Below the pieces are notes generated by a model that had not been told where the DNA came from, made no database searches, and saw nothing but the letters and a program-made list of their open reading frames with translations. DNA of 64,000 nt, from NCBI RefSeq assembly GCF_910596095.1, contig NC_056552.1, positions 19,323,111-19,387,110 on the forward strand, given 5' to 3'. The translations under genes were made by a program, and so were the position numbers. This DNA comes from Thunnus maccoyii (Eukaryota; Chordata; Actinopteri; Scombriformes; Scombridae). Below, in pieces: positions 24,086 through 52,249 of this stretch. The first letter of the stretch is position 1, and each line of letters starts with the position of its first letter.

Positions 24086-24630
24086 ACTTCATGCTGTGTG
24101 TCAGCAGGTTAACAGTGGGTGGGTGAGAGCAGGCAGCCTGTGTCAGTGAGGTTATCATGGAGGAACCTCCCATCACTTCCAGAAGACTCTACAGTAATTA
24201 TGGTGTCCCTGCATGACCCTTCCACCCACCCTTACTTGTGCAAAGACATGCAGCAGCTCCTGTTTTTAAGGTTTTTTATTTCAGTGCTGCTGCTTTGACT
24301 TTCAATGCTGCACATTTTTACTGGTCTTTACATACATGGACAGTTATTAATGTTTACATCACTAATAAAACAGACTTATATTTTGAACGATCACTTTAGA
24401 AATGTGCATTATTTTAAAAGCATGCAGTACTTTGTATAGATGCAACACAAATGCATTGTTTTCATTTTTAAATTGAGTTTTTATTGATACATAAGCCTTT
24501 AACCACTGGAGTGAAGTGATGATGAAGAAGAAGGCTGACTCAGCATAATAAGGGGATCTCATGCCCTCTTGTCATGCTCTTTATCAAAAATGCACAGTCA
24601 TGCTTTTTGTTACAATGAGATAGGCTGCTC
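24086..24630. promoter_or_regulatory. candidate erythroid enhancer: CACCC, GATA and MARE cluster
   Basis: Within about 550 bp are CACCC boxes (GTGGGTGGGTG at 24115-24125; CCACCCACCC at 24222-24231), GATA sites (TTATCA at 24152-24157 and about 24580; AGATAG near 24620) and a MARE/NF-E2 site. The MARE reads TGCTGAGTCAGCC on the minus strand (24545-24533), 12 of 13 to the TGCTGAGTCAGCA consensus. This combination is typical of globin locus control elements. The segment lies about 2 kb upstream of alphaD and 5 kb downstream of rhbdf1. Function is inferred. Confidence 0.45.
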
Positions 24631-25186
24631 ACACTATATCAAAAACAACCAGATCACTGTTTACAAGTTATCTTACTGTAATTATTTGTGTTTGTCTGTC
24701 TGTTGTTTTTTCAGAAGACTTAATTCATATTGTATTTTATTCCACTGTATTCTGTTACCTAACAATATTATAGCATTATACATGCACCACAATGTACATG
24801 TATTTGCTTGAACATGACATTTACTGTTGAATATTTGAAACATGTTGTCCATTGGGGGGCAGTGACTTTATAGCCACATCAATGATTGACTGAATGAATA
24901 ATGTTTTTCTGCAAAGAAGCTTCAATTTATGTTTGAATGATGGCTTTTTCTCATTTTAGAGCTCCAAATATGATGTTTCAAATGTTAAAGTGTTACAGGA
25001 TGGAGTGAATTCTCCAATTCCACATTGCTGCCTCTGTTATGCTGATTTCAGAAATTCAGTAGTAGCTTCACCTTAACAAATTCATGTGATTAACAGGATT
25101 TACCAGTTTATTCATGAACCACTAGAGACTGGGATTGTGTTGATTGAAACTTGTGAACAGTGTTAGGGTTCATGTTAAAACTCTGC

Positions 25187-25280
25187 TGCTCCAGGTGAGG
25201 CTCGAACTCACAACCTCGGCATTACTCTGCAGGTTACTGTCTTATAAGTACCGCGCGCTGACCGATTGCGCCACTGGAGC
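25187..25280 (-). tRNA. tRNA-Ile(UAU), intron-containing
   Basis: A 94-nt gene with GCTCCAG/CTGGAGC acceptor stem fully paired, anticodon TAT, a 38-nt 5' exon, a 20-nt intron and a 36-nt 3' exon. The Pol III terminator is TTTT on the minus strand (25180-25177). It lies in the globin-rhbdf1 spacer. Confidence 0.95.
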
Positions 25281-25643
25281 TTGTTGAGTTACTAAGTTCA
25301 ACACGAAGGAAGTGAGCCAAATATTCCTGAAAAAATAGGCTTTTTAGTAATCAGTGTAATATGATTATGGGAGTTTAAAGAGAATCTTGATATAGTTTGA
25401 AGGTGAGCATCAACAGTAATCTTTTTCTTAAAAAGGACAAACATGCACTACTTTCCTTAAACTAAGGCAGTTGCTGAACGAAGGCCTGTAGTCATGTAGT
25501 CTTTGTTGTTAGAGTAGTTTAGTCATTCAAATGAGTAGTGTGATTATCAGGATTTACTAGTTAACTTTATTTAGATTGTGTTGGTTGAGTCTTGATCAGT
25601 CAGTCATGGTGTTATTTTCTTCAGCAGCATGTTAAAACTCTGC

Positions 25644-25737
25644 TGCTCCAGGTGAGGCTCGAACTCACAACCTCGGCATCACTCTGCAGGTTACTGTCTT
25701 ATAAGTACCGCGCGCTGACCGATTGCGCCACTGGAGC
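25644..25737 (-). tRNA. tRNA-Ile(UAU), intron-containing, tandem duplicate
   Basis: It matches the copy at 25187-25280 except in the intron, and shares several hundred bases of similar flank, so the pair arose by local duplication with a 457-bp offset. The terminator is TTTT at 25637-25634 on the minus strand. Stems are fully paired. Confidence 0.95.
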
Positions 25738-25984
25738 TTGTTGAGTTAATGACTTCAACACTAAACAAGTGAGTCAAATATTCCTGAAAAAATAGGCTAG
25801 TTAGTAATCAGTGTAATATGATTATGGAGAGTTTAAAGAGAATCTTAATATAGTTTGAAGGTGAGCATCAATAGTAGCCTTTTTTAAAAAAAAAAAAAAA
25901 AAAAAAGGACAAACATGCACACCCTTCATTTAATCTAGGCATCTGCTGAATGAAGGTTAAGGCGTGTAGTCATGTAGCCATTGT

Positions 25985-26056
25985 TGCTCTCAGCCTCAGC
26001 ATCAGTCTGCTGGTTACTGTTTTAGAAGCAACGTGCAGTGACTGAACCACTGGAGC
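25985..26056 (-). pseudogene. decayed tRNA-Ile(UAU) copy
   Basis: Third member of the local duplication. The 5' acceptor end GCTCCAGTGG is retained at the right edge. The D arm is mutated and the T arm is largely deleted. The surrounding bases resemble the flanks of the two intact copies. Confidence 0.75.
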
Positions 26057-26429
26057 TTGTTTGGTCATTGTGTTCAATATTGAAAAAGCGATTTCAATGT
26101 TACTTAAAAAAACTTTCAAAAAAATGTCAATGTTACTTAATACACTTTTGCCTGAGTTGTACCATCTTAACAGAATGAACAAAGTCAGGAAGATGCCAAT
26201 CAAATATAATCTGTACATGAACACACTGTACCAAGAAGAGGCCTCATTAGGCAACAAGTTAAAACACGTTTGGGTGAACTATGGGGCTCTGTTTGATTGT
26301 TTTTTTTTTAATTAATTTATTAATTTAGAATAATCTGCAATAATTTGTGTTCTCCAACTGGGCCGTATAAACCTACATTGGCGGCCCTGGTACAAACATT
26401 AGCTGGGGGCCACTATTATTAGCAGTTTG

Positions 26430-27190
26430 TGGTAACTGGATTAAGCTCAGATTGAGTATAAAGTTGAACTTGTTGGTCCTCTTGCCTTTGGATCACCAAG
26501 TGAAGACATGTTTTCATCAAGAGAACATGAACATTTATTTTCTGAATCACAACAAGGAGAAGGAGAGGATGACAGCAGTCGGGACAGTCCTACCAGGGTC
26601 GCTGACATTGGCTGTTTTACAAATAACATAATCACTGTTTTCAATAAAAAACTGAAGAAGCATGGCAGCGAGACTGACATTCAGCAGAACAAGAAACTAG
26701 TACAACAACTCAACTGCTGAACAGTCTGAGCACAGCTGGTGAGCAGGTCGCCACAGCGACTGCTCCTGCTCAGGCCAAGGCAAAAACAGATAAAACTACT
26801 GCTCAGCCTGCAGCAAGATAAATGAAGAGAGAAACCCACTGATCTCATCCAACAGTAACTGGCCAAAAAGGAAAACCAGTGCAACAATGACCATAACTGG
26901 TGAGAAACTATTGGCACCTCCTGCTGTTACCATGGCAGGAGCTTCTTTAGTCATAAAAACAGTAACAGCAATGGCTGCTTGCATCAATGTGTAAGCTGCT
27001 GGTCTCCACGTGTCCAAAGTTCCTGACCCGCAGCGACTCCCAGGTGATATTTCTGGTTCTTCTAGATTCAGTTTCTTGACAGGTTCCTCCATAACAGCTA
27101 ATAGTTTATCCTCAAAACAGTTAACAATCTCAACACTAGCAGATACACTGTATTTACTACAGTACTTACAGTTACATTTATAGAACACTG
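26430..27190. other. unidentified segment with short reading frames on both strands
   Basis: A plus-strand frame (about 26463-26720, containing SSREHEHLFSESQQGEGEDD) and a minus-strand frame (26796-27188, containing KLNLEEPEISPGSRCGSG and a hydrophobic stretch) have more even composition than their surroundings. Neither matches a family I know. They may be remnants of a gene or a transposon open reading frame. Confidence 0.25.
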
Positions 27191-27497
27191 CACAGATGTT
27201 TACATACCAACTGCACCTTTGTATGCATATATTCCTAACTGCACTACTTCTATATAGGGCTTGTGCAATTCAGCAAATGTGCAATATCCTGAAGTGAAAT
27301 ATCTCAGCTGCTGATATATATATATTTTTATCTTATTGTTTTATATGTTATTTCTTTATGGGTTATAGCAAACGTATATATTTTATCTATATAATTAGCT
27401 AGTTTGAACTCTTTTTTGTATGAATACACTGTCAGGATTGCTACTCAATCTCCTTGTACTCTGTGCAATGACGATAAAAGAATTCTCTTCTATATGT
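27170..27497 (+). mobile_element. possible LINE (L2/CR1-like) 3' tail
   Basis: AT-rich sequence with repeated TGCAC/GTGCAAT words ending in CTCTGTGCAATGACGATAAA and a short TTCT-rich tail. This resembles the 3' ends of fish L2-type LINEs, which end in GTGCAATGACAATAAA plus simple repeats. No reverse transcriptase was recognised. Confidence 0.4.
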
Positions 27498-27499
27498 TG

Positions 27500-29442
27500 A
27501 CCTGAGAAGACTTGCAGTGTTCGCTCCAACAGCTGAAGAGGAATTTCTTCCTCTGCTCCAACAGTGATGAATTTCTTTTCACAGTCCTCAACAAAGGTTA
27601 AAATGTACTTGTACAAATGACAATGATGAACACTTCTACAGCAGATGCTGACTTGAGGAGAGTCCTCGAAGTTCTTCAGTGTCTCTACCAACGAATGAAG
27701 AACAAAACAATTGTGTAACAGTAACAAAATATATTTACCCAAGTAGCCTCCTGTACTTAAATACAATTTTAGGTTATGTTCTCTTCTCCTACCAGAAATA
27801 TTGCACTCCACTGAGAATATTTTACAGTTGTAGTCGGCGACTTTGAACTTAATTTTACAGACAATACACAAGATATAATGTGATCCCAAATGTATATAAA
27901 GTGGAAAAATGTAGCTTTACTTTGATCATCTATTACATTAAAGTGCTACTTTAACAATAATCCATCAGCAATAATAATATAATCCAATCTAATATAATAA
28001 ATTATTTTGACTGGAGTCATTCTTCCACATAATGTGCCAGTTCATAGTTAGCATAAATAAAAAGCCATTAATGAAACGTGATCCAAAGTGACTACTGTGG
28101 TCTCTTTACTCAAGCCCCTTTGTCTGTTACTGTGAAACTAGTAATCCCTCTCATTTACACCTGTAACGACTCATTCTGTGGGTCACTACAGGGTTGCAGA
28201 ACTTCACAAAAAAGGATTTGTTCTCTAAATGTTACTGCTCTCTGTACAAAAACAGAGTGGTACCATACCAAGAACCATCTCTCCATTACTCCACAAGGTA
28301 GAGCTATGAGTTAAGAGCAATGGGTAAAAACTGTTTCTTCCAATGACACATTTAAGTAAAAAAGTAGTAGAAAAGTCAAAAAGTAAATACTGCATCTTGT
28401 GTTCATTTTCAGGTAGCTAAAACGCCACCACATTTAATAAAAACACACAAATTCACCTTTAACAGCTATTCCCAATGGAGCAGCTTAACATACAAGTGTG
28501 TTCTTTACAGATGTAACACAGGGTAAATATAAAAAACAACCTGTGAAATAAGTGCATTAAAGGCTGTGGCAGAAACCAAGGTTCCCAGTGTGGTAAAAAA
28601 AAACAAATTAAAAATGACAATTTAAAAACCAAACATTGCAGTAAAAAACATATTTTACATGATTTTATCAGACTGTGTAATGCAGTTTCTACAAACGATA
28701 AGGAACAGGATCCATAACGTCAGAAACTGCAGATACATGGCACAAGAACACATTTTGTGTGTGTGTATGTGTGTATAGTTGTGTTTAAGTAAGGCACATG
28801 TAAGCATTTTAGAGTCTAATTTCTTGGCGAGTTTTAACTCTAAGGACATCCAGTAAATGGACAAAACTGCTTGGATATCAGTAAAAAAAGTAGAAAAAAT
28901 GAAGAAAAATTCTCAGGTCCTCCATCGCGGCGGTCTCAGGTTGTAATGTTCCTTTGTGCCACTGAGGGGTGCTGTTCAGTCAGTTTTACCACAGGAGAAG
29001 TAAATCATTTGCCAGGAAACAACTGCCTTTTCAGCTCTCCTCCAGTGTGACTGGTAAATGATTAGCCCAGCTATAGATCAGTCACACAATCAATTGTTAG
29101 TCCTTTTCAGTCAACTTTACACTTTTTCTAACTTTTAGTTTTGTTCCCATGTGCGTGAATATTTTATGTCAAATGCCTGAAGGCTTTCATGCATAGCCTA
29201 AAGGCTTCATAGTGGGATTGTTGTACCTTTCCAAACAGTACAAACAAAATATGTGTGAAATTCATAGATCCACAAAAAATCCTGAAATATTATTCCAGAA
29301 GTTCTTGCTCAGTCACAACTTGCACTGAAGTTCGATATTCAGTTTTCATCTTCATCAACTTCTTACATTTAGAAATGTTGTGACCAGTCCGATGGTGGTG
29401 CACACCCAGAAACAGCCCAGCTGAAATTTCAAAGGCTGATGT
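27500..29442. other. rhbdf1 3' flank and 3' UTR region
   Basis: The part next to 29443 must hold the rhbdf1 3' UTR. No unambiguous AATAAA was found on the minus strand; an ATTAAA variant lies near 28433-28438. A short TG-rich tract is near 28758-28776. The 164-codon minus frame at 27395-27889 spans AT-rich DNA and the LINE-like tail and is not believed. Confidence 0.4.
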
Positions 29443-45122
<15,680 letters not shown>

Positions 45123-45974
45123 GCTCACTCGCTCCCCCTACGCCTGCCAGCTGGATAACACAAACAAACAGACAAGGAACTGGGTTTGTAGGACAATTCA
45201 CACGGTAAAAAAATCTACAGCTGTCTGAAGCCAAAAACCAAAACTGAGCAGCTTTATTGAGTAATTATAATAACTGGACAGAAAGTGCATTAATCCAAAT
45301 GTTTAAACCCACTAGTCTGCCAGTCGTCAGTATCTTCTGCAATAACTTATAAACCAGCGACACTGAACTGCATCACGCCTATTCGTCTTCCAGTCCTTCC
45401 CACAATGCACCATGCACCCAGGGGTTACAGTGTATTCTTTTTCTCATTGGTATGTTTTTTGTATTCCTCTTTTCTCATCTCAGGTTTCTATTGTTTTTTA
45501 TTTACAGACCAATTATTGATTCTCTAATAATCTCAGGTGCTGATGTGATTTATATTGTGTGTGTAACCTACAAGGAATGTCTATTCCTGCAACATTGCTT
45601 CTTAAAATAAACTTGAGTTTTCTACCAGGTGAGGTGGCCATTAAAATATATATAATACATAAATCTTGTTCAACAAACACAGCCAGATGTCCTGTCTTCA
45701 CAAAGATGTCTCTATTTGAAACATTCAGTGACAAAATAGTGTGAAAGTTTTCAAATACAAATATCTAACCTTAATTAAATGTAAAGGCCAGGTGGAAACA
45801 ATGAGTCCAATGAGCAACAGAGCTGCATTGCTCTGTGTTTGGTTTTCCTCAACAATGGCAGGCTCTGTCTGCTGTAGAATAATCTCACAGATGAACCATT
45901 GTTGCTACTTTGTCAGCTCTTCTGTAATCAAGTCAGATTTTATCTGTGATTCCCTGCACAGGTTAAAACTTCAC

Positions 45975-46068
45975 TGCTCCAGGTGAGGCTCGAACTCACA
46001 ACCTCGGCATTGCTCTGCTGGCTACTGTCTTATAAGTACCGCGCGCTGACCGATTGCGCCACTGGAGC
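45975..46068 (-). tRNA. tRNA-Ile(UAU), upstream of rhbdf1 coding start
   Basis: A 94-nt gene with 38-nt 5' exon, 20-nt intron and 36-nt 3' exon, fully paired stems, and a TTTT terminator on the minus strand (45968-45965). It has the same orientation as rhbdf1, 0.8 kb beyond its first coding exon and probably inside a 5' intron. Confidence 0.95.
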
Positions 46069-47300
46069 CTGCTTATCAGTAGAGAATGATGCCAGTGTTT
46101 TGGAGTAAAGTGCAGAGGTGATTCACCACCACAAGATGGCGCTAAGATTCTCAAGGATATCAGTCTCCCTCTCTCTTTGTATTCACACACTCACACATGC
46201 CCTCTGTGAACAGAGACAGACAGTTCAGAAAGAGATGCTATTACTCACAGTTGAGTGCACACCCATCCTTTTCAAACAGACATTTAATTTAAGGAAAAGT
46301 GGTCTGAGTGCAGCGGGCCACCTACTAACAGAGAGAGAACCTGAGAAATCGAGCAATGGAGCTACACAAACAGAGGGAAAGCCACAAAATAGAGCGCCAA
46401 AGCCTCTGCTCATCCTGTTGTTTGCTGGTTAATGGGTTTATGGGTAAAAGAAGGCTCTTGGAGAGTGACAGGGGTTTTCCTGCTTAACCGTTTAGGTGAA
46501 AGTTGAAGACGTCTCTGTGAAAGCCAGGGAGCTAACCAGGAGCCAATGAGGAAGTTTTCAGTGGTAACTTTTAATATGAAGTGCCAGCACAAACAGTAAT
46601 CATTTCTTGCCCTCATGACAAATGCATTTTAAAGCTGCTGAGTTCATCAGCACTTATCTGCTGTTTACTGTGTCCCATATATAACAATAGCACTAAATAT
46701 CTGAGGTTTTACATTACAAATACATACAAAACTTCCAAAATAATGAAGTCAATTGTCTTACTAGATCTACATCACACACAAAATACTAATATTTATTATA
46801 ATTTATTATAAAATAATCCATGTTAGATTAGCAGAACATGCTTATTTCAATAGACGCCACTACTAGTATGAAAGCTCTGAAGTTAATTTAGAGACAAAGA
46901 TAGAAGTCAGCAAGTCATACTTTTGTGATGCAAAAGACTGTCTCGCAAAAAGGTTCATTCAACTCAACTATAAACTACAGTCTGATAAACAACCAGAGTT
47001 GAATCAACACCACTCTGACACAGCCTCAATAAGTCAATCCTCCATTGCTCAGCTTTGCATTCGACTAAAAGGTGTTTATTCATATTCTCACATTCATGTG
47101 CTCATATGTGTTTTTTAATCAAAGAAAAATAAGAAAACATCTTAAATAAGGATCCCTTAAATTTGGTAATTAAAGTATTTGTGCATGTTTGTGTGTCTGT
47201 GTATGACCAAGTGTGTGTAAAGGGTCAGCAAGATGTACTGAGCGACATTTTACAGTTGAAAAATAAATCTTGACAGTGCACTTTGATGGACAAATTATGT

Positions 47301-47617
47301 AGGGCTGTAACTAAGCATTATTTTCATCATCATTTGTTGATTATTTTCTTGATAAATCAATTAGTCATCTGGTCTAAAGCCCAAGGTGCAAACTCAAATG
47401 TCTTCTTTTGTCCCGTCAACAGTCCACAACCCAAAGATATTCTGTTTACTATCATAGAAGACTAAAGAAACCAGAAAATATTCACATTTGAGAAGCCGGA
47501 ATCAGAGAATTTTGACCTTTTTTCTTAAAAAAATGACTTAAAACGATAAATCGATGGTCAGAATAGTTGGCGATTAATTTTCTGTCATTCGGTAAATAGA
47601 CTAATCGTTGCAGCTCT
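47301..47617. mobile_element. non-autonomous TIR DNA transposon copy
   Basis: The left end AGGGCTGTAACTAAGCATTA and right end CTAATCGTTGCAGCTCT are imperfect inverted repeats. The interior (CAACAGTCCACAACCCAAAG, ACTATCATAGAAGACTAAAG, GATTAATTTTCTGTC) matches a high-copy repeat that I recognise from percomorph genomes. There is no open reading frame. The family name cannot be assigned here. Confidence 0.7.
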
Positions 47618-47774
47618 AGTAGACAGTCTTTCTAATTTAGCTTAATTACAGTATATCTGGTATCTTCTATCATATTTGTTTTACTGCACTGCAGAAATCC
47701 AGAAACTGGCTCAATTTCCATGAAATTTGTCCCCCCTTCATTGGTTATCTATTGACTTTTACTTTTTGCTTTTT

Positions 47775-48080
47775 TCTTGAAATACTTCCACAACGTTTGG
47801 ATGGATTGCTAAGAAATTTTGTGCAAACATATCCATGGTACCCCTATGTTGAACCCTAATAACTTTGGTGATCCCCTGCCTTTTCCTCTAGCGTCACCAT
47901 TAGTTTGTCATTTGAGGTTTTTAGCAAAATGTTTTGACAACTATATTTTTGTCCACCACAGGAAACCAATGCTTTGGTTTAAGACCAAATACTTGCTAAA
48001 CCTGTAGTTTGTGTTTAGTGCTAATTGGCAAATGATAGCATGATAACATGCTAAACCAAGAACATGGTAAACATTATACT
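47775..48080. repeat. dispersed fish repeat, copy 1
   Basis: It contains the words AACTTTGGTGATCCC, TTTTCCTCTAGCGTCACCAT and TTTGGTTTAAGACCAAATAC, shared with 49355-49875 and, in reverse, with 63405-63800. It is a diverged copy of a repeat widespread in percomorph genomes. Confidence 0.6.
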
Positions 48081-49354
48081 CCCCCTTCTCCTCAACCCCT
48101 GTTCACTTTACTAAAATGACATTTAATGTGAATAAATTTCTCTGGCTGCTGCTCAGTTTGAGAAAACATTAATGTTTCTCAAGTTGGAGCTTTTGTTGTG
48201 CTGGCCAAAGGGAAGTCATTGAGCGGGAGTGAAGGGACTATTACTGGATAATAGGACATCCGCATGGGGTTCTTGGACATAACGAGCGACCACCAACCAG
48301 GAGCTCCACTAGATCTCAGCTGTGAGTCATTCTGTGATTCATTGCTGTGAGTGAAATTACAGGCTACCCTCTTTTGCCATAAAACCATTAGCTGAACAAT
48401 AATCTCTTCCATCATACAGTACATGGTGCTGGAGCTGATATTCAGACTTCTGTCCAAAGCCAAGTCTAACGAGCTGAAAGATATTCAACTCTGGCAGCTG
48501 GAGGACTTCTCGATACACACGGACAGGACAGGGTGTGCTTCCAAACCCTAGAGACATGGACAATCAAAGACTCTCACATAGTCGCACTGGGATATTTGGG
48601 AAGATCTCAGATCAAACCATCACTACATGCCAAACCTTGAGGGAAAGTCCTCCTTTGGCTACTCTCACTTGTCAAATGCAATCAGTTTATTTTGCACTAA
48701 AAAGGCATCATTCTCTTTTCTAGTGTATCCACTCTCACCAAGCCATGCCTTATCTACTCAGGCAGCGATCTCCTACATTTCCCAGGAGGCAACACAGCAG
48801 TACCTACAGGACAGGTGTGAACTTGTGGCTCTCAGTCAAAGGTGGGTGTTTGGACTAATAAAGAGTGTAATTACTCAGCTATGGAGGGGAGTAGTAGCAC
48901 AGCAAGAGCATGAGCTGAGCATGCACATCCATGCAGTTCAACAACACATCATGTCTTGTTGCCTTACATACTGATCTACTGAGGTTACTGTGGGTGTGGA
49001 CATTTGTATTTCTTTCTTCTACAATAGATCTCGCCCTGTATGATTCCTTTATATCATTGTAAAAATGGTTGACAAAATCTTTTTAGCTTTCTGGCCTTCA
49101 TCACTTTCTATGGATAACTGTTGTAATTCCCCAATATAGGGAGTAGTATAGACTTAGTTATAAAATGTTTTAAATATGTTAAAAAGTCAGCTTAATTATT
49201 ATTTTAATCCTAAATGCTAAAGCTACTCTAAAGCATTTGAATATTTCCAGCTGTAGTGAAAGTACTGAAAAAGACACTTTGGTAACACTGCACCAATTTT
49301 CACCTTGACAGCCTCATTTTTAGTGCTAGTGGTGTGGCTATATGGATGGCAATG

Positions 49355-49875
49355 TCGGTTGATCAATAACTTTTATCCAGACTGGAATATCTCAACAACT
49401 ATTAAACAGATTAACATAAATTTTGTACAGACATTCATAATCTCCATAGGATGAATCCTACTAACTTTGGTGATCCCAGGACTTTTCCTCTGGTGCCACC
49501 ATAAGGTTGACATTTTTGGTTTTGAGTAAAATGTCTTGACAACTATTGAATGGATTTCCACAAAATGTAGGGCAGACATTAATATAGCCCACAGGATGAA
49601 TGATGACTTTGGTGATCCTTTAACTTTCATCCAGCTTTTCATCATCAGGTCAAAATTTCTATTTGTCTGATACTTTGGTTTATGACCAAATATGTGCAAA
49701 ACTAATAATGTTCTCATTGGCCTCAGCTGTACTTTGTGTTTTGTGCTAATTAGATTAAAATGTTTGCATGCTAACACACTAAATTAAGATCTTACCAAAC
49801 ATTAGCACGTTAGCATTTAGCTCAAAGCACCACTGTGATTAAGAGCAGCCTCAAAGAGCTGCTAGCATGGCTGGA
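49355..49875. repeat. dispersed fish repeat, copy 2
   Basis: The longest of the three copies. It has two internal versions of the module CAACTATT...ATGGATTTCCACAAAAT...GATGAAT...ACTTTGGTGATCC, then GTACTTTGTGTTTTGTGC and TTAGCATTTAGCTCAAAG. The minus-strand frame across it (49373-49777) is a by-product. Confidence 0.65.
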
Positions 49876-52187
49876 GACTCTTAATCTTGTGCTATGAAGA
49901 AAAACTTATGATTTCAGAATGATTTGAAAGATGCAACAATGCCATTAAAAAAAGACACACAGTAGCTTTTAACTCTGAGCCCAGACAAAACACCTTGTGA
50001 AGAGAAATGCAACGCTCTCCCTTTGAATTACCTTCCTCATTTTTCTACCATTCTGAGGATTATGTAAATACACACTATATACATAATGTGTAAATAAACA
50101 CACATAGACCAGCTTGGTATGTAGCCATAAAGAAAAATATGAGTTTGAGTCCTTTGGCCTCTCAAATACCCGTGTTTTGGTCTCTTTGTGGTCACATGTG
50201 GAAGCCTGCGCGTTCTCTTACGGTCATTGAGGATAAACACACCCCTGCAAATAGAAACCTTCTCCAGAACAATCCATAACCACATCCTTTGCTTATTCTG
50301 CGGTGGTGATACTCAGTGTGTGTATTTGTGTGGACTCAGATATGCTTGTACAATAAAGCCTGAATGCAAACCTACACACATGCTCACATACACACAGTAT
50401 ATAAACACTCACTTGACAGTCTGTGTGTCAGTCTCCCACGTCAAGTTTTTACAACTCTCCATACGGCCGACGAAGGGTGGTCGCGTGGTCCAAAATCAAT
50501 CTCCTCTCTTTTCTCATCTTGTTTCCAACATCCGCCATTTGTCATTCCATCATGATCTCTCTCTCTCTCTTTTTTTCCCTCTAGTTGGGTTTTCATGACA
50601 GGCAGATTAGAGGCTGTAATCCCTGTGCTGTACACCACATGATATCGTCCTGCTGTCAGGCCACAGAGGCGAATACCGATCCCTGATTGGATGCCGAAAG
50701 CGCTACGATGGTGTCATCATCACCCGGCAGGAAGTGGTGTCTTTAATGCATAGGTATTCATTGTCAAAACGGTGAAAGTGAAAGTTAGTGTCATCATAGG
50801 TTTTCAGTTCTGAGCTTCGACATGACATGTCATTTTTTTTATTCTACTTAGGCTGAGATTTAGCAGCCAAAGATTGTCATGCACATGCTCTCAGTTGCCT
50901 TTCCTCTTAGATTTATATCAGGAGGAAGTAACATGCTGGCATGAAAGATTCAGTGTGACACTGTAACAAAACAGGAAGTTCAAAGATGTTTTATTATATT
51001 GAAAGAAATCATTTTCACATGAATTTCTCAACTGTCCAGTCTGGTATGAAAGCCTTCTTGGATAACATCACACCGCTAGTAATGTCAAATGAGAACTCAA
51101 GAAGTATCACAGGAAATGTGTACCTTTTGCAGCCCGTATTGTAACACCTTTAGGGGACTGCTGCAGAACAGTGGTGTAATTGGATCCTCTTTACATAGGG
51201 TGACACTTCCTGACATGCCGAGACAGAATAAAACAAAGGCTTCCCTTTGGCACCCACGCAAGACTTGTCTTAACACTGTTCCCTGATTCTGGTGTTTGAG
51301 GCCAAGGCAATCAACCAGTGTGGCATGGAAACTCACTCTTACTGCATGTCAGTAAGCTTTAATATTCAATGGATCTTTACTGTATGTTAAGCAGTCCGAA
51401 ACCTAATCTCCTCTCTGACTCCTTTTATTCGATGACACCTCGCACCCTCCCCCACTCTTTCTTTCTTATCTCTTATTTCTACTCATCCTTGCACACTAGG
51501 GTTACTTTTTTCAGTAAACATGCAAGACTTTTATTAACTCTGCTGCTTCACGTTTAATGTACAGTCAGAATATTGATTTGACAAATCTAGGTTGCAGGAT
51601 TGTACCAATATTTTGAATGCAACCTGCTATATATAGCTATGTTATTTTGAGATTTTATTTTGTGGTGTATAAATAACAGACCATTTCACTACTTGTGATT
51701 CCTCAAAAGTCAGTGTAATACCAAAATGACATACTTTGCATGGTGGAAACGTCTGACGAGAGCATTCTTAGGTTTGCTGAGGCTGGTTTAATTTCAGTTG
51801 TTGCAGACTGCCCTGTCTAAAGCAAATTTAGCAACCTGTGTAAAATTGGCATCGTGCAACAACAAGACTCCTGCTGAAATTCAGTCTCCAAACAGATACA
51901 TTTTTTTGTTTGACACGTAAATAGTATATTGAAGGAGAAGTCATGTCTTTTCTTTGCTCTCTTAGAGAAAGGTGCTGTTAAACTGACAATTACCAGTGCA
52001 TGTCCAAGTTAATTGGTTGGGGACTCTGCAGCAGATTAATGCTCAGACAGTCCAGGTGGATTTGAACTTTATTATGCTGGCATTGTTCTGGTCTAATAGG
52101 CACTACAATCTGCCCGACGGCACCGCTGGGCCCATTTTAAGTTTGATGTTAATGCAATTTTTTCAGGACAGTGACAAGAAAATTGCC

Positions 52188-52249
52188 TGCTCCAGGTGAA
52201 AGCTAGGGTCTTGAACTTGGTCAGCACACTGCACCGCTGACGGATTCCT
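52188..52249 (-). pseudogene. possible tRNA remnant
   Basis: TGCTCCAGGTGA at the left matches the 3' end of the local tRNA-Ile genes (reverse complement), and GCTGACGGATT at the right resembles their D arm. The middle does not fold as a tRNA. It could be a degraded copy of this or another tRNA. Confidence 0.35.

Noticed and set aside
27395-27889. 164-codon minus-strand open frame, the longest in the window
   Set aside because: Its 3' part is the complement of a LINE-like tail and the rest is AT-rich with low-complexity composition. No family was recognised.
22355-29442. Search for mpg, nprl3 or aqp8 between the globins and rhbdf1
   Set aside because: No exon with recognisable sequence of these genes was seen on either strand. 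Absence is judged by eye only.
48179-48563. Two overlapping minus-strand frames resembling a possible transposase piece
   Set aside because: No catalytic motif or similarity that I can name, and the frames do not join.
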